Assembly (NCBI RefSeq): GCF_900141755.1
Contig: NZ_LT670844.1
Coordinates: 806,001-870,000 of the forward strand
Direction: 5' to 3'
DNA from: Bradyrhizobium lablabi
GTDB lineage: Bacteria; Pseudomonadota; Alphaproteobacteria; Rhizobiales; Xanthobacteraceae
DNA length: 64,000 bases
Shown here: positions 7,544-16,726 of the stretch, in pieces
Position numbering within the stretch: position 1 is the first letter of the stretch
Layout: every line of letters begins with the position of its first letter
Notes under the pieces: model-generated
What the model was told of the DNA's origin: nothing
The model's input: the letters and a program-made list of their open reading frames with translations, nothing else
Database searches by the model: none
Program-made: the position numbers and the translations under genes

Positions 7544-9007
7544 GTGGCCAAACGCCCTACCCTCACCACCGACAGCGGCATGCCTGTCGCCGACAACCAG
7601 AACAGCATCACCGCGGGCCCGCGCGGCCCGGTGCTGATGCAGGACTTTCATCTGTTGGAGAAGCTTGCGCACCAGAATCGCGAGCGCATCCCGGAGCGCA
7701 CCGTCCACGCGAAAGGCTCGGCAGCTTACGGCACACTGACCATAACCCACGACATCTCGAAGTACACGAAGGCCAAGGTGTTGCAGAAGGGCAAGAAGAC
7801 CGAAGCTTTCCTGCGCTTCTCGACGGTTGCGGGCGAACGCGGCGCCGCCGACGCCGAGCGCGACGTGCGCGGCTTTGCGCTGCGCTTCTACACTGAGGAA
7901 GGCAACTGGGATCTCGTCGGCAACAACACGCCGGTGTTCTTCGTGCGCGATGCGCTGAAGTTTCCTGACTTCATCCATACCCAGAAACGGCACCCGAAGA
8001 CCAACATGCGCTCCCCGACCGCGATGTGGGACTTCTGGTCATTGTCGCCGGAGAGCCTGCACCAGGTCACCATCCTGATGTCGGACCGCGGGCTTCCGCA
8101 AAGCTATCGCAATATCGACGGCTTCGGCTCGCACACCTACTCGTTCATCAACGCGAGGGGCGAACGCCACTGGGTGAAATTCCACTTCAAGACCCAGCAG
8201 GGCATCAAGAACTGGACCAACGCCGAGGCCGCTCAGAAGGTCGCCTACGACCGCGAGACCCATCAGCGCGATCTGTTCGAAGCGATCGAGAAGGGCAATT
8301 TCCCGAAGTGGAAATTTTCCGTGCAGATCATGCCGGAGAGCGACGTCGACAAGCACTGGTACAATCCCTTCGACTTGACCAAGGTGTGGCCGCACAAGGA
8401 TTATCCGCTGATCGAAGTCGGCACGCTGGAGCTCAACCGCAATCCGAAGAACTATTTCGCCGAGGTCGAGCAGGCCGCGCTCGCGCCGTCGAACATCGTA
8501 CCGGGCATCGGCCATTCGCCCGATAAGATGCTGCAGGCCCGCATCTTCTCCTACGCGGACGCGCATCGCTACCGGGTCGGCGTCAACGCGCACCAGCTCC
8601 CGGTCAACCGGCCGCGTGTCGAAGCGAACGATTATCACGCTGACGGGACGATGCGGCTGGAGGGCAAGCCTTACCCGGACGCCTTCTACGAGCCGAACTC
8701 GTTCAACGGTCCTCTCGAGGACCAAAGCTACCGCGACCCGCCGCTCAAGATCATGGGTGACGCGGCCCGCTACAATCATCGCGACGGCAACGACGACTAT
8801 CGCCAGCCCGGAGAGCTGTTCCGGCTAATGAGGCCCGACCAGAAGGAGCAGCTGTTCAATAACTACAAGGCGGCGATGGAGGGCGTACCGGTCGAGATCG
8901 TCACGCGGCAGATCGTCCACTGCTACAGGGCCGATCCCGAATACGGCCTCGGCGTCGCGAAGGCGTTAGGCATCGATTTCAAACCGCAGACGATCGCCGC
9001 CGAGTAG
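7544..9007 (+). CDS. katA: Monofunctional heme catalase, small-subunit clade
   Basis: Decomposes hydrogen peroxide to water and oxygen; cytoplasmic heme tetramer. At 487 aa it matches small-subunit catalases. Key residues are present: distal His55 in RTVHAKG, Asn127/128 in GNNTPVFF, and the heme-ligating Tyr337 in [12 protein letters not shown]. The start is GTG at 7544 behind CAGGAG. Followed after 123 bp by an aquaporin gene, with a strong hairpin between them. A role alongside H2O2-producing oxidases of the surrounding region is possible but not demonstrated. Confidence 0.95.
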   Translation: MAKRPTLTTDSGMPVADNQNSITAGPRGPVLMQDFHLLEKLAHQNRERIPERTVHAKGSAAYGTLTITHDISKYTKAKVLQKGKKTEAFLRFSTVAGERGAADAERDVRGFALRFYTEEGNWDLVGNNTPVFFVRDALKFPDFIHTQKRHPKTNMRSPTAMWDFWSLSPESLHQVTILMSDRGLPQSYRNIDGFGSHTYSFINARGERHWVKFHFKTQQGIKNWTNAEAAQKVAYDRETHQRDLFEAIEKGNFPKWKFSVQIMPESDVDKHWYNPFDLTKVWPHKDYPLIEVGTLELNRNPKNYFAEVEQAALAPSNIVPGIGHSPDKMLQARIFSYADAHRYRVGVNAHQLPVNRPRVEANDYHADGTMRLEGKPYPDAFYEPNSFNGPLEDQSYRDPPLKIMGDAARYNHRDGNDDYRQPGELFRLMRPDQKEQLFNNYKAAMEGVPVEIVTRQIVHCYRADPEYGLGVAKALGIDFKPQTIAAE

Positions 9008-9023
9008 CGATGCTCGCTTCGCC

Positions 9024-9053
9024 GGCCGACGGCGCTCCCCCGTGCCGTCGGCC
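9024..9053 (+). terminator. Hairpin downstream of catalase
   Basis: Perfect 10-bp stem GGCCGACGGC/GCCGTCGGCC around a 10-nt loop, starting 17 bp after the catalase stop. There is no T-run after it, so it is either a factor-assisted terminator or a 3' stabilising structure. Confidence 0.45.
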
Positions 9054-9130
9054 ATCCCCAAGACCAACGCATTTTTCCCCGGCGCAACCCGGATCGCGCC
9101 GGGCGGTCAATCTCACCTCAGGAGTCAACG

Positions 9131-9874
9131 ATGTCTAACCGGATTGCACCAAAACTCCTTGCGGAGTTCATCGGCACCTTCGCCTTCGTGTTCATCGGCG
9201 CCGGAGCCGCGGCCGTGGTCGGCAGCGGTGTCGGCCTGCCGGGTATCGCTGCGATTGCCTTCGCCCATGGCCTTGCCATCATGGCCTTCGCCTTCGCCTA
9301 CGGCTCCGTGTCAGGCGGGCACATGAACCCCGCTGTCACCATCGGCGTGCTCGCCGCCGGCGCGATGGGCGTTGGCGAGGCGATCGGCTATATCATCAGC
9401 CAGCTGATCGGCGGCATCGCCGGCGCGCTGTTGTTGCGGACTGTTCTGGGCGGAGCCGCCACGGGCCTCGGCATGCCTGCACTCGCGCACGGCCTTGCTC
9501 TGGGCGCCACGACGGTCACGATCACGCCGGAGGCCGGCTTCATGATCGAGGCCTTGCTCGCCTTTTTCCTGGTCACGGTCGTACTCAGCACGGCGGTTGC
9601 GGGCCGCGCCGGCAATCTTGCGCCGCTGGCGATCGGAATGACGCTAACCCTCAATATCATCATGGGTGGGGCCCTCACCGGGGCCCCCTTCAACCCGGCC
9701 CGTGCCCTTGGCCCGATGGTCGCGACCGGCAATTTCAGCGATGCCTGGCTCTACATGACGGCCCCGATCGTTGGCGCCATCGTCGCTGCCCTTCTGCACA
9801 CGGGCCTCGCGCGGCTCGCTCATGAGCGAATGGCAGTCAAGCCGGACAGGGCTGCGCAGACGCCCGCCGAATGA
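9131..9874 (+). CDS. Aquaporin / MIP family channel
   Basis: Six-helix inner-membrane channel of 247 aa for water or small neutral solutes. Both half-helix signatures are intact: HMNPAVT with Asn66-Pro67-Ala68, and FNPARALGP with Asn188-Pro189-Ala190. The loop before the second NPA (GALTGAPFNPAR) differs from canonical AqpZ and is closer to permissive MIP channels, so passage of H2O2 or small carbonyls is conceivable next to catalase and formaldehyde dehydrogenase; that is inference. ATG at 9131 follows a CAGGAG-type site. Ends at a strong bidirectional hairpin. Confidence 0.92.
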   Translation: MSNRIAPKLLAEFIGTFAFVFIGAGAAAVVGSGVGLPGIAAIAFAHGLAIMAFAFAYGSVSGGHMNPAVTIGVLAAGAMGVGEAIGYIISQLIGGIAGALLLRTVLGGAATGLGMPALAHGLALGATTVTITPEAGFMIEALLAFFLVTVVLSTAVAGRAGNLAPLAIGMTLTLNIIMGGALTGAPFNPARALGPMVATGNFSDAWLYMTAPIVGAIVAALLHTGLARLAHERMAVKPDRAAQTPAE

Positions 9875-9899
9875 GTCGCATCGAGACTTAAGGTCAGAA

Positions 9900-9938
9900 G
9901 GAAACGGCGCCGCTCCGGAGGGAAGTGGCGCCGTTTCC
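9900..9938. terminator. Bidirectional terminator between aquaporin and formaldehyde dehydrogenase
   Basis: Perfect 12-bp stem GGAAACGGCGCC/GGCGCCGTTTCC (9900-9911 and 9927-9938) with a 15-nt loop, in the 142-bp gap between two convergent genes. Short A and T stretches on the stem flanks fit termination from either side. Confidence 0.6.
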
Positions 9939-10016
9939 GATTCATCGGCAACGCGGCGGGCGCTCGACAGGTAGTCGCGGCGGACGCAGGTACCAGCAGC
10001 CGCCGCGACGTTGACC

Positions 10017-11225
10017 TCAGGCCGCCTTGGGGAGTTGCCCGTGCGGATCGATGACGAATTTATTTGCGACGCCGGCGTCGAAGGATTTATAGCCTTCCGG
10101 CGCCTGATCGAGACTGATCACCTTCACATTGACGATTTTGGCGATCGGCAGCCGGTCCCAGAGTATCGCCTGCATGAGCTGCCGGTTATACTTCAGCACT
10201 GGCGTCTGGCCGGTGTGGAAGGTGTGGGACTTTGCCCAGCCGAGACCGAGGCGCAGGCTGAGGTTGCCATGCTTAGCTGCTCGCTCCTTGGCGCCGGGAT
10301 CGTCGGTCACATACAGGCCGGGAATGCCGATCGCGCCGGCGGCCCGCGTGATATCCATCAGGCTGTTCAGCACGACAGCAGGCGCTTCGACGACCTTGCC
10401 GTCTGTTCCCTGCGCCTTTGCTTCGAAGCCGACGCAGTCGATCGCGCAATCGACTTCGGGGACGCCGAGGACGTCGGCGACGAGTTCGCCCAGGCGATCG
10501 TGCTTGGTCAGGTCGACCGGCTCGAAGCCGACATTCCTGGCGTGCGCGAGGCGCTCCTGGTTCATGTCTCCGATCAGCACGGCTGCCGCGCCAAGGATGC
10601 GCGCCGACGCCGCGGCCGCAAGCCCGACCGGCCCCGCGCCTGCAACATAGACTGTCGATCCGACGCCGACCTTGGCGGTGACGGCCCCGTGGAATCCCGT
10701 CGGCAGAATATCTGAGAGGCAGGTCAGATCACGGATCTTTTCCATCGCCCGCGCCTTGTCCGGAAACTTCAGCAGGTTGAAATCAGCGTAGGGCACCATC
10801 ACGTAGTCGGCCTGACCGCCGATCCATCCACCCATGTCGACATATCCATAGGCACCGCCGGCGCGGTCGGAGTTGACGTGAAGGCAGACGCCGGTGTCGC
10901 CTTCTCGGCAGGTCCGGCAGCGGCCGCACGCGACGTTGAACGGGACCGAAACGAGGTCGCCGATCTCGAGATACTCGACGTCACGGCCTTTCTCTATCAC
11001 CTCGCCGGTGATCTCGTGCCCGAGCACCATGCCGGCCGGCGCCGTCGTGCGGCCCCGAACCATGTGCTGGTCGGAGCCGCAAATATTCGTCGTTACGACC
11101 TTGAGAATGACGCCGTGGTCGATCGTCTTTCCCGCTGGATTGCGGAAGGTCGGAAAGTCGATTTTCTGAACTTCGACGCTGCCTGGCTTGAGGTAAACAA
11201 CGCCGCGGTTGGAGTTGGAAGCCAT
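10017..11225 (-). CDS. fdhA: Glutathione-independent formaldehyde dehydrogenase (zinc alcohol dehydrogenase family)
   Basis: Oxidises formaldehyde to formate with tightly bound NAD in the Pseudomonas putida prototype; cytoplasmic. 402 aa, the family length. Catalytic zinc ligands lie in NICGSDQHM and GHEITGEV; the four structural-zinc cysteines are in CGRCRTCREGDTGVC; the nucleotide motif is GAGPVGLAAA. ATG at 11225 has GGAG 7 nt upstream, whereas the TTG two codons earlier is too close to it. Divergent from the AraC gene, which may regulate it. Formaldehyde could arise from oxidative demethylation by oxygenases elsewhere in this region, which is speculation. Confidence 0.92.
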   Translation of the reverse strand: MASNSNRGVVYLKPGSVEVQKIDFPTFRNPAGKTIDHGVILKVVTTNICGSDQHMVRGRTTAPAGMVLGHEITGEVIEKGRDVEYLEIGDLVSVPFNVACGRCRTCREGDTGVCLHVNSDRAGGAYGYVDMGGWIGGQADYVMVPYADFNLLKFPDKARAMEKIRDLTCLSDILPTGFHGAVTAKVGVGSTVYVAGAGPVGLAAAASARILGAAAVLIGDMNQERLAHARNVGFEPVDLTKHDRLGELVADVLGVPEVDCAIDCVGFEAKAQGTDGKVVEAPAVVLNSLMDITRAAGAIGIPGLYVTDDPGAKERAAKHGNLSLRLGLGWAKSHTFHTGQTPVLKYNRQLMQAILWDRLPIAKIVNVKVISLDQAPEGYKSFDAGVANKFVIDPHGQLPKAA

Positions 11226-11612
11226 CTTCAATCTCCTTTAGGTCTCACCTGTGCTTCATTTTCAACGTGCTGAGCTTTTGTGGACGGTCAGGAGCAGTTG
11301 CGCGATGGACGCTCTCAGATAGTCCGACTAATTCGGAAATACGGACGGACCTTGAAAATGACTATGGCCGTCTTGCTGCCGTTGGGCCGGCCTTGCGCAA
11401 ATTCTCAGCGGGTCCATGCCTTGGGTCCATGGCGATGGCGCTGTTAGCGCTTACGCCCTGCCAATAAAGATCGACCACGCGAGGCTCAAATCATCGTGAC
11501 GCTCGAGCGTCAACTCGTCGTGAGAGCGGCAGGCTCGGTGTCTTGATCGGTTACGCGATCGCCATATGTCGCATGTGGAAGCCACAAGGCGGGCAGCAAG
11601 TGAGATCGAACA
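11226..11612. other. Divergent spacer between formaldehyde dehydrogenase and AraC genes
   Basis: 387 bp with no supported gene. It contains TCCGA-CTAAT-TCGGA at 11323-11337 (a 5-bp dyad) and a direct repeat GGGTCCATG at 11410-11418 and 11423-11431, 13 bp apart. AraC proteins often bind direct repeats, so the second element is the better candidate for the neighbour's operator. Confidence 0.4.
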
Positions 11613-12605
11613 ATGGCCAGTTCCGCCCAAGCGACGTTGAATCAAGCAACATTGAATCAATCCGCTTCCCTGTCGCCCCCCGCACCTGCGATCCCCCAAT
11701 ATCACCCGCCGGCGCGGCTGCATCCAGGTGTCGGAGTTCGCTCGACCGTCGACTTCTCGCCGTCCGAGATCGTCGGGCGCCATTCCGCGGCTTGGTTGGG
11801 TCTGCACGTGGAAACGGTGCAGGTCATGCGGCACACGCCGTTCGAATATGGATTCCGGGCGCCCAGCCATCTGCTCATTGCGGCCGAGCTGGCGGAGCGC
11901 TACGACGGTGAAACCTTCGTCGAAGGACTGCCCCGATCGACCTTGCGCGATTTCACGCACAAGCTGACCTTCGTTCCCGCCGGGCATGACTTCCGCGGAT
12001 GGCAGAGACCGCGTGCGCTGACGCGTACAACCTATTTCTACATCGATCCGCACGGACCTCTCGCCGATCCCGAATTGCGGTTCGGCGAGATCGAGTTCAA
12101 GCCGCGCCTGTTCTTTTACGATCGCGATCTCTGGGAGACCGCGCTCAAGCTAAAATCGCTGGTCGAGAACCCGGGCTCGATGCAACGGCAATATGCCGAA
12201 GCGCTCGGCATCGTGCTGATGCACGAGCTCGTTCGCATCAACGGTGAGGTTGCACTGCCCGGGCCGGTCAATCGTGGCGGCCTTGCGCCCTGGCAGCAGA
12301 AGCGGGTGGCCGCGTATATCGAGGAGCGCATTACCGACGAGGTTTCGCTCGCGGCCCTCGCCGAGCTCGTGCGGCTGAGCCCGTACCATTTCTCCCGGTC
12401 GTTCAAGCGTTCATTCGGCACACCGCCGCACAGATATCACGCCATTCGCCGAATCGAACGGGCCAAGCAGCTATTGGCGAATCGTGAACTATCCGTCACC
12501 GCGATTGCGCTCGAAATTGGCTTCGGCGGGACGAGCACGTTCACGGCCGCTTTTCATAGACTGACCGGCCAGACCCCGAGCCGTTATCGTCGCAGTCTCG
12601 ACTGA
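11613..12605 (+). CDS. AraC family transcriptional regulator
   Basis: 330 aa. The C-terminal DNA-binding domain covers about residues 235-328, with both helix-turn-helix units visible (LAALAELVRLSPYHFSRSFKR and VTAIALEIGFGGTSTFTAAF) and the closing signature GQTPSRYRR. The N-terminal ~220 residues form a sensor domain not recognised further. The first residues contain a small tandem repeat (ATLNQ twice). Divergent from fdhA across a 387-bp spacer, suggesting control of fdhA and perhaps of itself. Confidence 0.9.
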   Translation: MASSAQATLNQATLNQSASLSPPAPAIPQYHPPARLHPGVGVRSTVDFSPSEIVGRHSAAWLGLHVETVQVMRHTPFEYGFRAPSHLLIAAELAERYDGETFVEGLPRSTLRDFTHKLTFVPAGHDFRGWQRPRALTRTTYFYIDPHGPLADPELRFGEIEFKPRLFFYDRDLWETALKLKSLVENPGSMQRQYAEALGIVLMHELVRINGEVALPGPVNRGGLAPWQQKRVAAYIEERITDEVSLAALAELVRLSPYHFSRSFKRSFGTPPHRYHAIRRIERAKQLLANRELSVTAIALEIGFGGTSTFTAAFHRLTGQTPSRYRRSLD

Positions 12606-12944
12606 AGGAGTCGACGACGGGACTGCCGCTTCGCTCGCCGCTTCCGTTCTGAACCAATCTTGAGCCGGTTCACAACGGAAATCACTCATCGTTGATTGGG
12701 TGAGGCGTTTTGTTGAACTCAATGTTTGAGCAACGCCGCTTTAAATCCGATTTCAGAAGTCTAAATCGGTTTTTAATTGAGAAAGATTGCAGTGCGTCAT
12801 CATGTTGGAGCGGCTCCTGGCCCGGCACGCGGTCTGCATCGTCGGGAATTTCCTTGAGCGAGCTTCCAAGAAGAACATAGGGAACGCGAAAGGCCGGGCG
12901 GTGATAAATCCACGCGCAACGATCGACTGTGTCCGGAGGTTAAG
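12606..12944. other. Intergenic region between AraC and DUF305 genes
   Basis: 339 bp without a supported gene. It is AT-richer than its surroundings around 12680-12790. It contains a GGCGTT/AACGCC dyad (12704-12709, 12732-12737) and then a T-tailed hairpin listed as a terminator. The last ~150 bp should hold the promoter of the DUF305/RND genes; no clear boxes were found. Confidence 0.45.
12747..12774 (+). terminator. Rho-independent-like terminator after the AraC gene
   Basis: Stem CCGATTT/AAATCGG (12747-12753, 12763-12769) with a 9-nt loop and an immediate run of five T, lying 140 bp after the AraC stop. The stem is short and AT-rich, so strength is uncertain. Confidence 0.5.
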
Positions 12945-13472
12945 ATGGTCTTGTTCTCGCGCCGCTTTATCCGCAAACGGGTGATCTCACTTGCGACCAC
13001 GGCTTCGGTGGCAGCGACCTCGTTCGCCTTGGCGCAGGATCCAATGGCGGCGTATCACGTCCGCGGAGCGATGCCGATCCAGTATGTTGCGGATCGGCCG
13101 GACTATACTCAGGAGCAGCCGTTTCTGTCGGAGAACGACGCCGCCATGAACAGGATGATGGCGGATATGACGATCAAGCTGACCGGCGATGTCGACCGCG
13201 ATTTTGTGGCGATGATGGTGCCGCATTATCAAGGCGCGATCGACATGGCGAAGGCTGAACTCAAATACGGCCATAATAAGCAGCTCCGCCGTATGGCCCG
13301 CGAAATCATTGTGTCCCAGCAGCAAAAGATTTCCGAGATGCGGCTTGCCGTCGGCGCGGAATTAGCGCCCTCGGCGCCTTCAGCGATGCAGCCCGGCGCG
13401 ACGGCTTCCTCGACGGCTTCTCACGATGCGACGTCACATGATTCAATGAATATGACGATGGACGTGAAATAG
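12945..13472 (+). CDS. DUF305 family periplasmic protein, Met/His-rich tail
   Basis: 175 aa with an N-terminal signal peptide (RRFIRKR, then a hydrophobic core, cleavage near SFALAQ). The DUF305 core is visible as DVDRDFVAMMVPHYQGAIDMAKAEL and the following REIIVSQQQKISEMR, about residues 80-135. The last ~40 residues are Ala/Ser-rich and end SHDSMNMTMDVK, a possible soft-metal binding tail. DUF305 proteins are often found beside copper and other metal resistance genes. ATG at 12945 follows CCGGAGG. Likely co-transcribed with the RND pump 75 bp downstream, which would suggest a metal or envelope-stress role (inference). Confidence 0.82.
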   Translation: MVLFSRRFIRKRVISLATTASVAATSFALAQDPMAAYHVRGAMPIQYVADRPDYTQEQPFLSENDAAMNRMMADMTIKLTGDVDRDFVAMMVPHYQGAIDMAKAELKYGHNKQLRRMAREIIVSQQQKISEMRLAVGAELAPSAPSAMQPGATASSTASHDATSHDSMNMTMDVK

Positions 13473-13547
13473 CGGTGAAACCTGCGGCGCAGTCTTTTGA
13501 CGGCGGGTTTTCTCGCGGGTGTCGGCTTCGCGCAGCAAGGATAGATT

Positions 13548-16500
13548 ATGGGCATTGTTCGATTTGCGCTGCGGTTTCCGCACACCTTCTACGTGGTGGC
13601 GGCGCTGATCCTGTTTCTCGGTTTCGCCGCGATCCGCTCGATGCCGACGGATATTTTTCCGGAAATCAATATCCCGGTGGTGACTGTCATATGGCAATAC
13701 ACCGGTCTCACCACGCCGGAAATGGAACAGCGCGTCAGCACCTACAGCCAATATTCCATCAGCGCTAACGTCAACGGCATCAAGAATATGGAAGCGCAGA
13801 CCCTCAACGGTCTGTCGATCCAGAAGATCTTCTTCCAGCCGGACGTCAATCTCGACCTCGCTATCGCGCAAATCGTGTCGGCGACCAACGCCATCCGCGC
13901 GCTGATGCCACCCGGCATCCAGCCGCCAATCGTCGTGCAGTTCAACGCGTCGAGCGTTCCGGTCCTGCAACTCAGTCTGAATTCGGATAGCTTGAACGAG
14001 CAGCAACTCTACGATTTCGGCATCTATCGCGTTCGGCAGCAACTGGCGCCGGTTCACGGCGTCACCCTGCCGACGCCGGCAGGCGGCAAATATCGTCAGA
14101 TCATGGTGGATATCGACCCGGACAAGCTGCTGTCCCGGGGACTGACGCCGCTCGACATCGTCAACGCGGTCAATACGCAGAACCTGACACTGCCGTCGGG
14201 GACCGCGAAGATCGGCGACACCCAATACACCGTGCGAACCAACGCGACCCCGGCATCGATCAACGACCTCAACATGATCCCGGTCAAGTTTGCCAACGGC
14301 GCCACGATCTTGTTGAAGGACGTGGCGCAGGTCCGCGACGGATCGCTGGTGCAGCAGAACGTGGTGCGCACGGATGGCCACCGCTCGGTTCTGCTTAGCG
14401 TGATCAAGAACGGCAACGCCTCGACGCTGGCGGTCGTCAACGGCGTGAAGAAAGCCCTGGAAGCGACCCGCGCCGCCGCGCCGGCCGGACTCAAGATCAC
14501 CGAGCTGTTCGACCAGTCGATATTCGTCACGAACTCGGTCACCGGTGTGCTGCGCGAAGGTGCCATCGCGGCTGGCCTCACCGCGCTGATGATCCTGATC
14601 TTTCTAGGCTCCTGGCGCTCGACGCTGGTGGTCATGATTTCGATCCCGCTGGCGGTCCTGTCGTCGCTCGTGGTGCTGTATTTTCTCGGCGAAACCCTGA
14701 ACACCATGACGCTCGGCGGCCTCGCGCTGGCGGTCGGCATATTGGTCGACGATTCGACGGTCACCATCGAGAACACGCACCGTCTGTGGACCGAAGAAGG
14801 CATGCCGCTTTCGGAGGCGACCCTGCACGGCGCCGCTGAAATCGCGGTGCCGACGCTGGTTTCGACGCTTGCCATCAGCTGCGTGTTCACCTCGGTGGTG
14901 TTCCTCGACGGTCCAGCCAGGTATCTCTTCACACCGCTTGGGCTGGCCGTGGTATTCGCGATGCTGGCCTCCTACGGATTGTCGCGTACCCTGACGCCGA
15001 TCACGATCGGCCTGCTGCTGAAGGGTGAACGTCATCACACGGAGGACGGAGCGCCGAGGGGCTTCTTCTCGCGGATGACTGCCGCATTCGACCGCGGTTT
15101 CGATCGACTGCGCGACGGATATGCGAAGCTTCTGGCAATGTTGCTTCGCCGGCGATTGATCGTTCCGATCGTCGCAATGTTGATGCTTGGTCTCGGCGCG
15201 GTGATGTTCTTGCTCGTTGGCCGGGACTTTTTCCCGCTGATCGACGGCGGCCAGATCCAGCTTCACGTTCGCGCTCCCGCCGGCACCCGCATCGAAAGCA
15301 CCGAGGCGGTTTTTCAGGCGGTCGAGGACAAGATTCGCGAGATCATCCCGGAGAAGGACCGCACCTTGATCGTCGACAATATCGGACTACCGGCGCGATC
15401 CTACAATCTGGCATTCGCCGACGGCTCGACCATCGGCGTCAATGATGGCGTCATCCAGGTGGCACTCAAAGAGGGCCACAAGCCGACCGCCGATTACGTC
15501 AAGAAATTGCGCGAGGTACTGCCGGCCGCATTCCCGGAGGACGTGTTTTACTTCCAGGCGGCCGATATCGTGACGCAGATACTGAACTTCGGACTGCCGG
15601 CGCAGATCGACGTCCGGACGGTGGGCTATGATAAGAACAATCTCTCGGTGGCGAGGGAACTCCGTCGACGCCTTGCCGCGATTGCGGGCATCGTCGACGC
15701 GCATCTGCAGCAGGAAGTCGACGCTCCGGCGTTCTACGCCCAGATCGATCGAACCCGGGCCGCGCAGCTCGGCCTCAATGCCAGCACGGTGGCCACCAAC
15801 ATCAATGTCAGCCTGAGTTCGTCGGAGCAGGTGTCGCCCAACTTCTGGACCGACCCGAGCACTGGGATTCCGTATTATCTGGCCGTGCAGACGCCCGAAT
15901 ACAAAGTCAATTCGCTAAATGCGCTCGGAAACACCCCGGTTTCCACCTCGCTGGCGGTCAGCGGTCAAACCGTCCCGGGCATGCTCAGCAATGTCGCGAC
16001 GTTCAAGCGGGACAAGGTCGCGACCAATTCCAACCAGACCAACATCCAGCCGGTCTTTGACATCTATGCCAGCGTGCAGGGCCGCGATCTCGGCAGTGTG
16101 GCAGCCGACATCAACAAGGTCACGACCGAGCTGCAGAAGGAGCTGAAGCCTGGCAATTCAATTCAGGTGATAGGCCAGATCCAGAGCATGAACGACTCGT
16201 TCCGGAATCTGGGCATTGGGCTCGTGTTCGCCGCGGTCTTCGTCTATCTGCTGATGGTTGTGAACTACCAGACCTTTGGCGATCCGTTCGTCGTGATTCT
16301 GGCTCTGCCGGCGACACTCTGCGGCATCGTGACGATGCTGTTCATCACCGGCACCACGCTGAACGTGCCGTCGCTGATGGGGGCGATCATGGCGGTCGGC
16401 GTCGCTTCCGCGAACTCGATTTTGCTCGTGACCTTCGCGCGCGAACAGCAGCTGAAAGGGCACACCGCCTTTGAGGCGGCGCTGAGTGCCGGCCACACCC

Positions 16501-16724
16501 GAATCCGTCCCGTGCTGATGACGGCCGCCGCCATGATCGTCGGCATGATCCCGATGGCGATCGGCGGCGCCGGCGAGGAACAGAATGCGGCGCTTGCGCG
16601 CGCCGTCATCGGCGGCCTCTTGTTCGCGACACCGACAACGTTGCTGATCGTGCCTTACCTGTTCGCCATGCTGCGCAAGGGCAACGATGGAAAGCCTCAC
16701 CATGGCGTGTTCGAGGATGTTTAG
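13548..16724 (+). CDS. RND family inner-membrane efflux transporter
   Basis: Proton-driven export pump of 1058 aa. It has the usual duplicated topology: helix 1 near residues 8-28, a large periplasmic loop, helices 2-6 around 330-500, a second periplasmic loop, and helices 8-12 at the C terminus. An Asp pair in helix 4 (GILVDDSTVTIENTH) fits the proton relay. It works with a periplasmic adaptor, encoded 2 bp downstream, and an outer-membrane channel, none of which is in this window. The sequence style is that of the hydrophobic/amphiphilic (HAE) or MdtB-like class rather than clear heavy-metal CzcA, so substrates are open. ATG at 13548 follows AAGGA. Confidence 0.93.
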   Translation: MGIVRFALRFPHTFYVVAALILFLGFAAIRSMPTDIFPEINIPVVTVIWQYTGLTTPEMEQRVSTYSQYSISANVNGIKNMEAQTLNGLSIQKIFFQPDVNLDLAIAQIVSATNAIRALMPPGIQPPIVVQFNASSVPVLQLSLNSDSLNEQQLYDFGIYRVRQQLAPVHGVTLPTPAGGKYRQIMVDIDPDKLLSRGLTPLDIVNAVNTQNLTLPSGTAKIGDTQYTVRTNATPASINDLNMIPVKFANGATILLKDVAQVRDGSLVQQNVVRTDGHRSVLLSVIKNGNASTLAVVNGVKKALEATRAAAPAGLKITELFDQSIFVTNSVTGVLREGAIAAGLTALMILIFLGSWRSTLVVMISIPLAVLSSLVVLYFLGETLNTMTLGGLALAVGILVDDSTVTIENTHRLWTEEGMPLSEATLHGAAEIAVPTLVSTLAISCVFTSVVFLDGPARYLFTPLGLAVVFAMLASYGLSRTLTPITIGLLLKGERHHTEDGAPRGFFSRMTAAFDRGFDRLRDGYAKLLAMLLRRRLIVPIVAMLMLGLGAVMFLLVGRDFFPLIDGGQIQLHVRAPAGTRIESTEAVFQAVEDKIREIIPEKDRTLIVDNIGLPARSYNLAFADGSTIGVNDGVIQVALKEGHKPTADYVKKLREVLPAAFPEDVFYFQAADIVTQILNFGLPAQIDVRTVGYDKNNLSVARELRRRLAAIAGIVDAHLQQEVDAPAFYAQIDRTRAAQLGLNASTVATNINVSLSSSEQVSPNFWTDPSTGIPYYLAVQTPEYKVNSLNALGNTPVSTSLAVSGQTVPGMLSNVATFKRDKVATNSNQTNIQPVFDIYASVQGRDLGSVAADINKVTTELQKELKPGNSIQVIGQIQSMNDSFRNLGIGLVFAAVFVYLLMVVNYQTFGDPFVVILALPATLCGIVTMLFITGTTLNVPSLMGAIMAVGVASANSILLVTFAREQQLKGHTAFEAALSAGHTRIRPVLMTAAAMIVGMIPMAIGGAGEEQNAALARAVIGGLLFATPTTLLIVPYLFAMLRKGNDGKPHHGVFEDV

Positions 16725-16726
16725 GA

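Noticed and set aside
7097..7993. 298-codon minus-strand frame over the catalase 5' region
   Set aside because: Antisense to catalase with typical shadow composition; no support for translation.
12787..12984. 65-codon frame on the plus strand ahead of the DUF305 gene
   Set aside because: Overlaps the DUF305 start, lacks a ribosome site, and contains no recognisable sequence feature.
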